A DNA stretch of 64,000 nucleotides from Cercospora beticola (taxonomy: Eukaryota > Ascomycota > Dothideomycetes > Mycosphaerellales > Mycosphaerellaceae). The notes beneath the pieces are model-generated. The model ran no database searches. It worked only from the letters and a program-made list of their open reading frames with translations, and was not told where the DNA came from. The translations under genes were made by a program, and so were the position numbers. This document shows, one piece after another, positions 56,793 to 64,000 of this stretch. Where the stretch lies: positions 1,178,001 to 1,242,000 of the forward strand of contig NC_088935.1 in the NCBI RefSeq assembly GCF_033473495.1, in the 5' to 3' direction. Every line of letters starts with the position of its first letter. The stretch's first letter is position 1.

Positions 56793-57573
56793 ATCAAAGC
56801 TCAAGAGAGATCTTGCATAGCATAGCATCACGCTGTTGGCTCTGAGACCACGATTTCTCGGCTCACTGCTCAAAGACTTGTCGAACGCTCGTCAGGTGGG
56901 TAATGTGTACAAATGAGGCCGAGGAAGGCATCGCTCAAGGACAACGAGGAACTTGGATGGGGAAGAAGCAAGTGCATATTCTGGTGAAAGTGGACTACCT
57001 GCTAGAACGTCGATTAGCGGAGCGAGAGCTATGAATCGTTACCACTTATACGCGTGATGCGTGACTCCTTGTGCGTCTCCAAAGTTCTCCGCGGTTTTCT
57101 CAAGGCTCATTTCACATCGTGTGACTCTTGCGTTGCCATGAGCGGACCGTACGATGGCAAAGCTGTAGAATGATCATGTTATTAATGATGATCAAGCGTG
57201 AACGGGACGCGTCTCAATGGATATTGTGGATGTGTTGAAGCTCGAGAGGCAAGCTTCGAATGGGAGCGTCACGTGCCGGCGCGGGGCAGACGTGTTGCAC
57301 TCAGCGTCTTACTGCCAGCTTTTAACGCAGAATAAGCCGCAATAGATCGTTCTTGATCGCCGTTGGCATGATATTGGCCTTTGCAGATGAAAGTACAGCT
57401 TGACGCAGATGGTCTCGTGGATGCGAGCTTGACGAAGGGCTTGTGGAGGCTGGTCGAAGATCCACAGCAGGCAAGTACCAAGACTGCGTCTGTGCGTAGA
57501 ACGCGTTCTCCAGCGCGTCTCACCTCCGCCCGTCGACAACAATGCCCACGAACACGCCTAACAGACAACAGTG
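56793..57573. promoter_or_regulatory. Upstream region of homeobox gene with possible extra exon
   Basis: 781 bases. From the ATG at 57387 a 70-codon ORF runs to 57599, overlapping the homeobox start in another frame. The stretch 57387-57470 could instead be an extra coding exon joined by a GC-AG intron (57471-57564). Confidence 0.35.
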
Positions 57574-59217
57574 ATGGACCACGCGAACAGTGCAGCTGAA
57601 GAGACTCACGAGTTCCCTGACCATCACCCAAGCAACTCACAAGATGATCTGTCATCGAGTGTAGATGAGAAAAGACAAGCACGTCAGAAGCGGAAGAGAA
57701 CCAGGCATGCCTTTTCGTACCGTGATTGTCATGTCCTTTCAACTGACCTACTCCGCATAGCCCTGATGATCAGGCAGTACTTGAAGCTGCGTACAAGAAA
57801 GATCCCAAGCCTGACAAGGCTGCACGCCTCCAGCTCGTCGAGCAAGTGGCATTGACCGAGAAAGAGGTCCAGGTCAGCACCATTCAGTACTCGTGCGCGT
57901 ACAATCACGATCTAATGCAAACTACAGATCTGGTTCCAAAACCGCAGGCAAAGCTGCAGACGAAGGTCTGGCCGACCTCTATTGCCGCACGAAATCGCGC
58001 AATATCATATGGCGAGGTCGACAGGTCTTGGCCACGACGACCTGGATGGATCGCTAGTCGCAGACGCAAACATGCCACAATTTGGCGACGATCTCAGAAC
58101 GGACAGGAGATATGATCAGACTGCCACCATATCGGTAGGCCAATACGATGTACCGGACACAGGCGCGGCCCAGGACTCTACAACACCTCCCAACTCGCCG
58201 CCGCTAGCCCAGCTGCTCGCCTCAGGACCACCTCTATCGAGAACAACTTCGACATCATCACCCATATTGACGAGAGTGCCAACGCACATAGGCTACCTGG
58301 CTAATCAACGAAGTGCACCCTCGTTACATCGGAGCTTTTCGGAAAATGCCACAACCCATCCTGTAACGAAAGAGACTCCTGCTCCAAAAAGACCTCGCGC
58401 TATCCGCCTGTCAATGGACTCAGAAGGGAACGCCATAGTCACCACAAAGGATACTTCCTCGCCTTCACCACCACGTCCGCCGCAATCCATCTTATTGCCC
58501 GAGCCAACTAGCATACCCACTCCCGCGCTATCCACCGCCATGAGTGGCACCAAGCGATCCACGAATGGGCGTTCACGGGACTCACGATCCTGGGAGTTCT
58601 GGTGCGACAAAGAGGCGCGCTCTGAACTTGAAAATGTGGCCGAGAAGGATTCTCATGGCTCCGCGGCTGGTGCAATAGGTCTGCTCCGGTCAGCGTCAGG
58701 GCGAAGTGTACTAAGTCCACTCAATTCGAAGCGTAATGCTCCAGCGGACAGTCACGGACACTCAGCGAAACGATCAAAGCTTGGACATAAGCGTTCTTCG
58801 TTACAGCGATCGCATACCTCCGCTGGTCGGCTTCAGGGCAAGACAGGCAGCACACACATGCCATCGAAACTCAAGCATTCGGGCTCAGCAATCACAGTTC
58901 GCAGAAGTGGCGCTGATTCTGACAAAGAGAATTGGTCGCCCGGTGTCAACTTAGGATCTGACCCCGCGTCTGACGACTCGAACGAAGCGTACTTGGTGCC
59001 TATGGCTGCCCCAAGGCAGAGTGGTATCCGCCAAACCTTGTCGCCCAACAAGAAGCCGCGAACTCTCCGGGCCGGTGTGGACGACCCGGAGGCGGATCCC
59101 GAACTGTCCTCATTCATGGCGAGAGGCCGTGAAAGCGGTGGCGCAGCGTCAGCAGATGCGGACCTTGATTGTATACAAGGGCTATTGCGCCTTAGCCAAG
59201 GCTCTTGGAAGAGATAA
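57574..59217 (+). CDS. Homeodomain transcription factor, YOX1-like
   Basis: Predicted nuclear DNA-binding regulator; yeast relatives Yox1/Yhp1 repress early cell-cycle genes. Exons are 57574-57716, 57761-57872 and 57928-59217, giving 514 aa. The homeodomain lies at about 35-96: RQKRKRTRHAFSPDDQ (across intron 1), KPDKAARLQLVEQVALTEKE, then IWFQNRRQSCRRRSGRPL right after intron 2. Recognition-helix residues W, F, N and R are intact. Beyond is a Ser/Pro-rich region, a conserved block SWEFWCDKEARSELENVAEK with GAIGLLRS near 300-335, and basic tracts. The first donor (GTACCG) is weak but required by frame. The start may lie further upstream. Assignment to Yox1 is by subfamily likeness, so only the homeobox call is firm. 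Confidence 0.88.
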
Positions 59218-59607
59218 GACGACTACTTCTTGTATTCGCCTTGGAAGTAGCAGGCTTGGATGAGTCTGCAGAAGCCGGTTGGTCCCAACGCTCTGCTGAT
59301 GCTGCGTTGAATGTGATCGCAGCATCGGACGTGCCTCAGGGCAGGAATAGCAAATCAATATGGCACGCGTACAAGCAAGCTCGCCATAGGCAACGCCAAT
59401 GCATCTGGTAGAAGCCCGTGAAAGCAATAGATGCAGCTGTAGCTGTGAACAAGCTCGCAGGTCGTAGGGTAACAGCACCTATCGCGAGTCACCGAAGCTG
59501 TGACTCGGCCGTAAAAAGTCGCGAGTAGGGATAAAACATCTGAAAAGACGTCGAGAGATGGCTTGCCAAACTTGAGCTTTCATATCAACAAATCTCCGCC
59601 ATGACAC
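59218..59607. other. Convergent intergenic region homeobox gene / ERV41
   Basis: 390 bases of 3' flank between convergent genes. No gene supported. Confidence 0.45.
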
Positions 59608-60886
59608 CTACAATGCATGTTTCTCATTATGGTGATTACCATTCAGCATGCCAAAGCTGTCGACACGCCTGTTCTTGCGTCCGTATACTTCCTTCGCCCA
59701 CTCGCTAATCTGGAAGCACCACCCGCCCGCTACCAAAAGCCCCGACACCACGTTCACGATTCGGATGAAGAGAGCGGGCAAAGAGCTCCAAGTCTCCGCA
59801 ATGGTAAGCTGTATTGGCTCAATGGTGAACTTGACAAAGACGCCCGGTACCGCGGTCTCTGGCACAGGATGTGATTGGTCCGTGACTGCGTATTGGTTTG
59901 TGAATACCGTGTTCCTGGTACTTCTCCTCGAGTGCTGATTGAGGCCATCCTCTCCTGAAGTTGGAGATTCGTGGTATTTGTCAATCTTCCGCAGTGCTTT
60001 CGGATCTGTGGTGTATATCGTTGGCACGACCGATAGGTAGTACTGGTATTTGTAGAAGTGCTCCTCGGTGGTGGCGAAGGTGTTGTCGAGTGGGTTCGTC
60101 AACGAGGGGTAGTAGGGTCCGAAGGACATTTCGTTGAAGCGATGGCTGAAGTTGAAGGCTGGTGATCAATTAGCAATGGTTCCGACAACATCCACATATT
60201 CAAGAACGCGACCACTCACCACTGTGGTCTAAATGCTGACCAAACTCCATGTATCCATGACCTCTAGCCGTGATGTGGAAATCGCCTTGCACCTTGTTGC
60301 CATGCATACTGCCAAATATCCGGCAGCTGTCCCCCTCTATCCCTCTGGGAAGTCTAGGTGTCTTTGAGAACTTTTTGCCCCTTCGCACATTCCCAACATA
60401 ATCGTGAACATCTTCTTCCCGGTATTCAGCAAAGCCTGGATAGCCCGTCAAGTCGAGTCGCTCCTCCTTCGTCGATCCCAGGGCGTGAGCCTTCCGATTG
60501 CCTGACCACTGAGCCCACATGGTTGGGTCTTTCTGGAATATCGTTCCTGCAAGAATACGGTCGCCGGATGCATCTTGCACATTGACGTGCAGATCATCAC
60601 AATGCATCCTCACCACCACGTCCAAGTTGATCTGCAAGTCGTGACCCACGCCCTGCTCCACGGCGAAGAGGTGAGCAGTCTCCCCCTTCCACCACCGAGT
60701 GAGTTCACTCCATGCAAGCAAAATCGATGCTGCAATCAGTGTGACTGTCCATATGCCGCCTGTCGATGTTCGCTCCTGATATGAGGGTTTCGTCTTCGGG
60801 AAGGCATCGAACGCTTTGACAGCCGCAAGAGCGCCGCTGCTGCCAAAGTTGTCCTCGTCGAGTCCGTGATCCTTGAATCCATCCAT
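59608..60886 (-). CDS. ERV41: ER-Golgi vesicle protein ERV41
   Basis: Subunit of the Erv41-Erv46 cargo receptor that cycles in COPII/COPI vesicles and retrieves escaped ER proteins. Minus-strand exons are 60886-60220 and 60158-59608, giving 405 aa. A short cytosolic N-terminus with KAFDAFPKTKPSYQERTSTG precedes TM1 at about 46-64. The luminal domain has NLDVVVRMHCDDLHVNVQD, then DFHITARGHGYMEFGQH joined across the intron to SAFNFSHRFNEMSFG. TM2 is at about 340-362 (IVNVVSGLLVAGGWCFQ). Erv46 is longer with a Cys pair and is less likely. The start is the MDGFKDHGL methionine; the upstream in-frame extension has no family likeness. Confidence 0.92.
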
Positions 60887-61367
60887 GTCGGCGGCTTGAC
60901 AGCTTTCGTGCTGTCGGTCGAAAAATGTTACCGCGGAGGCATTGGTGCAGCGTTGATGCAGATGGAGCAAGGTGTCAAGTCCCCAGAAATCACAGGAGCT
61001 GGGGGGACCCTGACCACTAGCGCGGGACCGGTTCGCGTGGCTTTCAGCCGCGGAGGACAAGTGAATGGACGTTAATGGCGATGATTCGGTGGACTCGTGA
61101 GTTTACTATGAGCAGAGCGTCATAGAATGATCGATCATGCACCATCAATTTCACGGCTTCTACATGTATTTAGGGAGTGTCGATGCTGATGCACCGGCAG
61201 CTTTCGAAGTGTCGCCGGCCTTTAATTAGATTCCGGCTTAAGTAAAGTTTGCTTACAATATTGAAGCATTGATGAAGGGCGTCAACTTTTCGAACAACAA
61301 AGTAAAGACAAACCCGGTTCTTGATTCACAAACAACACCGTCCTCACGCAAAACAACTTCAGACGAG
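60887..61367. promoter_or_regulatory. Divergent promoter ERV41 / translin
   Basis: 481 bases between divergent starts. The translin frame is open upstream from 61269 with ATGs there, so a longer N-terminus is possible but unlike the family. No specific element seen. Confidence 0.4.
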
Positions 61368-62287
61368 ATGGCCACTCCTTCCGGAAACGGGCCTGTTCAG
61401 CCCGGCATCTTCGAAGACCTCCAGCGCAAGATCGACGCAGACGCTGCAATCAAAGATGTAAACAATTTTGTGATGAAGCCCACGATGAGCACCTACTGAA
61501 TCCACGTGAACAGGAACTAAGAGAAATCGTCCAAACACTTGAGAAGCAGGGTGAGATGGATCGATGAAAGGCTCAAGAGGACCTGTGCTGATTGATTCGA
61601 AGACCGCAACACGCAATCCATCCTTTCAAGAGCTCATTCCACGACCGCCCAAGACTGTAAGCAAGGATATATATGTTGGTTTGCACATGCCGCTGATATC
61701 CTGTAGTGCCCGTTGTGGTGCAAGCAGCACAGTCTAGCATTCAGAATGCAGTCGTCACGATTCAGCAATTAGCACAGGTCGCTTCAAACCACCCATACTA
61801 TCGTTTCAATTATGCGTGGCAGAAGCAGATTGAGAGCTCGGTCAGTGACTCTGCGAGCCGCTTCACAACTAGCCCTGCTAACAGATCGCAGACATTCAAC
61901 ATATTGCTATGCGGCTTTCTGGGTGGCTTCGGAAAGACGGAGGGCGGCCAGCTTCTGACGATCGATGAAGTCGGCGGCATCATGCAAGTACCAGTGAACG
62001 TCAAGGATCGAGACGTCTTCCACTTGACGATCGAAGAGTACCTCTTGGCGCTGATCTCGCTCCTCGAAGAGCTGTCCCGGCTGGCTCGCAATTCAGTCAC
62101 GCTCGGAGACTACCAGCGTCCGCTGCAGATCAGTCAATTCATCAAAGACGTCCACGCTGGCTTCCAGATCCTCAACCTCAAGAATGACGCTCTACGGAAG
62201 CGAAGTGACGGGATCAAGTACAAGGTGAAGGAGGTGGAGGACGTTGTTTACGATCTCAGCCTTCGTGGCTTATTGACCAAGAGTTGA
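61368..62287 (+). CDS. Translin family protein
   Basis: Single-strand RNA/DNA-binding octameric protein, partner of TRAX in the C3PO nuclease. Four exons: 61368-61457, 61514-61550, 61603-61656 and 61707-62287, giving 253 aa. The joins are in frame and read IKDELREIVQTLEKQ, then DRNTQSILSRAHSTTAQD, then LPVVVQAAQSSIQ, a normal translin N-terminal half. The large last exon has YYRFNYAWQKQIESSV, EEYLLALISLLEELSRLARN and SQFIKDVHAGFQILNLKND, all in translin helices. The end KVKEVEDVVYDLSLRGLL is also typical. Exons 2 and 3 are 37 and 54 bases. The start MATPSGNG is preferred to the ATGs at 61269/61272. Confidence 0.92.
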
Positions 62288-62526
62288 ATGCTTGCTGGTT
62301 CTGTCCAGTATGCTGCGAAGACCATGCGTATCTGCTCTCCCGAGACCTCTGTCTCTCAGGGGACACGCCCGACATAGACCGGTAGCACTTCCTGGCCTTT
62401 GCGGGTAGAGCTGAGCAGCATATGCTTCATCGAATCAATCCCGAATGGCGCCGTGCATTGCAGCGCCTCTGTGGTCGCCATTCGCAGCACATTGAGTACT
62501 TGTACAATCGCAGACTCAAATTCTGC
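62288..62526. other. Convergent intergenic region translin / TIM9
   Basis: 239 bases, only 3' flanks seen. Confidence 0.45.
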
Positions 62527-62906
62527 TCATCTTCCCAGGCCCATGCTTCCCTGTTGCTGCATCTGCGCATTCTGCTCTTGAAAGCGCTCGCCCAACCGCT
62601 CGGAGCTCTTCAGGAACTTGTCGACACATCGCATCACGCATCCCTCCTCCTTACTCGACAGGCTCTTGGATGTGAAATCGCTGACGCAGTCGTTGAAGCA
62701 TCGCTGGACGAGGTTCGAGTACATCTGTTGATATCAGTCGCGTATTCCGAAAGGTGCATTGAATTGCAATGACGCACGTTCATAAAGTCCTTCATCTGCT
62801 TGCGTTCGATGCGAGTCTGCAGCTCGCGCTGCTCTGCCGCATTGAGACTTGGCCGTCGTTAGCGAGGGTCTCCAAAGAGAGCGCGCTGATGCGCATACCT
62901 ATCCAT
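62527..62906 (-). CDS. TIM9: Mitochondrial intermembrane-space chaperone TIM9
   Basis: Small Tim chaperone that, with Tim10, ferries hydrophobic carriers across the intermembrane space. Minus-strand exons are 62906-62899 (8 bases), 62847-62778 and 62724-62527, giving 91 aa. The joined start reads [20 protein letters not shown], then [19 protein letters not shown]. The twin CX3C motifs are CFNDC and CVMRC, and [17 protein letters not shown] closes the second helix, matching Tim9 more than Tim10. Divergent from the SAC7-like gene by 557 bases. Confidence 0.94.
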
Positions 62907-63463
62907 TGTGTGTGGTGCCCCGTCTGCTACTGTGTACGATGAAACGGCGATGCGAGGGTGCGTGGCTTGGGGGTGGAATCGAAGGCGGCTCGTTGCTGTG
63001 CATGCAGCGCAGACAGCATCAAGTTTCCCAGAGGAGGGTCTGCTAAACGAGCCTAGCGCGCCGAGCGACCGAGTGAGTTGCGACACAGACCTGCCTGCAC
63101 GGCTCGAGCCTGGCAGCAGACACAACAGACGCCCGCCCACTCTGCCACACGCTGCTGCGCAGTCTGCTGCCGGCCACCTGCTGCCCGCTCGACTGCGCAT
63201 CACCGCTATCTGCAGCCCACATCATTACCGCCCGCATTGCGGACGCCGCGACACCGCGCACAAACACCCGCCGCGCCAACGACAGCGACGAAACGAGATT
63301 ACCCGCCCCCGTTGTCCCCATCCTCCCCCAATCCCCCAGCCTGGCCGGCCACTACGCGCAGCTGCCACCGCCCATCTCCTCGCCCGCACGCTCTCTGTGC
63401 ACGCCGCTGGCATCGCGCATGCAGTAGGCCGGCGACGCGACACCGCCCTGATCATCGCCAGGC
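62907..63463. promoter_or_regulatory. Divergent region TIM9 / SAC7-like gene
   Basis: 557 bases, C- and A-rich towards 63463. A long ORF (62908-63882, 324 codons) runs through it in another frame and overlaps the RhoGAP exons; its Arg/His/Pro-rich composition marks it as an artefact. Confidence 0.45.
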
Positions 63464-64000
63464 ATGACCACGAGTGGTCCGTCGACGGCTCTCGCTGGCG
63501 CAGGCGGTACCAGAGCGGCGCCGCGATCTGTGCAGGCCGAGTCGATCAAGGAGAAGAAGGACTTGGCCAGCTGGTGGAAGAACTTCAAGCGCAGCGACAA
63601 GAAGCCGCAGGATCAAGGTACGCAGCACCCAGAAGCCATGCGTCATGGCCTTTGTCCTGCCTGACAACCCATGCGACAACCCCGGCGAGATCTCACACCC
63701 ACTTGCTTTGCCTCGTGGGCTTCATGTCTCCCGGGAGCACCTTTACCATGAGTGCTGCCCACACCTCTTCACGTCTGATCGCACGCGTGTCCTCGCCTCT
63801 GACCAGGCCGTCTAGCAGCTCCGCAAGGTATCTTCGGCGTCCCTCTACAGCAGAGCATTCGCTACGCGAATGTCGCAATTAGCCTATTCAACGATGAGGG
63901 CCAGAGCTACATATATGGCTATGTGCCCATTGTAGTAGCCAAGTGTGGCGTGTTCCTCAAGGAGAAAGGTACCTCTGCCTCATGCTCTCTCTGCCGCTTA
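63464..64000 (+). CDS. SAC7-like RhoGAP, 5' part only
   Basis: Predicted GTPase-activating protein for Rho1, linked to wall-integrity signalling. Only the start is in the window. Exon 1 is 63464-63617 and exon 2 is 63828-63968; a donor GTACCT at 63969 begins an intron that leaves the window. The N-terminus is low complexity, then KKDLASWWKNFKRSDKK, a basic motif of this subfamily. After the splice it reads GIFGVPLQQSIRYANVAISL and then GYVPIVVAKCGVFLKEKG, the first part of the RhoGAP domain. The catalytic arginine would lie just beyond the window edge. Its similarity to Sac7/Bag7 rather than the LIM type is clear from SYIYGYVPIVVAKCG. Confidence 0.88.

Noticed and set aside
57387..57599. Independent 70-codon gene upstream of the homeobox gene
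   Set aside because: It overlaps the homeobox start and has no family likeness; kept only as a possible uORF or extra exon.
62908..63882. 324-codon plus-strand ORF
   Set aside because: Arg/His/Pro-rich composition with no domain; it overlaps the SAC7-like exons in another frame, and those exons carry clear RhoGAP sequence.
1..64000. CRISPR array, insertion sequence, biosynthetic gene cluster or viral element
   Set aside because: No spaced direct repeats, transposase, reverse transcriptase, PKS/NRPS or capsid-like sequence was seen in any frame; gene content is eukaryotic housekeeping.

Overview
The window is nuclear DNA of a filamentous ascomycete (Pezizomycotina), most likely a dothideomycete. 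The evidence is short GT-AG introns of about 50-160 bases with CTAAC- or CTGAC-like branch sites, a compact layout of about 1.8 kb per gene on both strands, and fungal protein families: SUN/GH132, Sla1, copper-fist, KRE9/KNH-type GPI proteins and Gid9. The class-level placement is inferred from the general look of the proteins. No tRNA, rRNA, transposon, CRISPR or recognisable virus was seen. I place 35 genes: 32 with a recognisable family or architecture and 3 weak hypothetical ORFs. Exon joins were checked for reading frame by hand, but none has transcript support.

Layout. 0.4-7 kb: NAD-dependent methylene-THF dehydrogenase (MTD1), Pol II subunit RPB4, and a LIM-RhoGAP. 7.8-11.1 kb: a head-to-head pair of Ser/Thr-rich GPI-anchored wall proteins. 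12.3-21.2 kb: endocytic scaffold SLA1, MMS19, a DUF202 membrane protein and a weak ORF. 21.6-30.9 kb: KTI12, a low-complexity small protein, the SSO-type syntaxin, a variant copper-fist regulator, methyltransferase EFM7 and prohibitin PHB1. 31.1-43.8 kb: QCR8, a gene-poor 2.3-kb gap, a SUN-family wall protein, ARP2, MIC10 (three short exons), URB2 and MAF1. 44.8-54.6 kb: AP-1 sigma, the glutamate-cysteine ligase modifier subunit, an uncharacterised membrane protein, an ADGF-like adenosine deaminase, a single-pass protein and GID9/FYV10. 55-64 kb: two adjacent hydrophilin/SMP-like genes, a YOX1-like homeobox gene, ERV41, translin, TIM9 and the first exons of a SAC7-like RhoGAP that runs off the end.

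Most genes are unrelated housekeeping genes, as expected for fungal euchromatin; there is no biosynthetic or defence cluster. Loose functional themes are mitochondrial inner membrane/intermembrane space (PHB1, QCR8, MIC10, TIM9), polarity/actin/secretion (LIM-RhoGAP, SLA1, SSO, ARP2, ERV41, AP-1 sigma, SAC7-like) and cell wall (two GPI proteins, SUN protein). Several neighbours are divergent with short shared promoters, notably PHB1/QCR8 (262 bp) and MIC10/URB2 (260 bp).

I did not find a clearly new multi-gene system. The best leads are a copper-fist protein with an altered zinc-binding site, unusual gene starts (6-11-base first coding exons and two candidate GC-AG introns), a signal-less ADGF deaminase with an Asp-to-Asn change at the active site, the paired stress-protein genes, and an uncharacterised membrane protein with a Trp-rich acidic tail.
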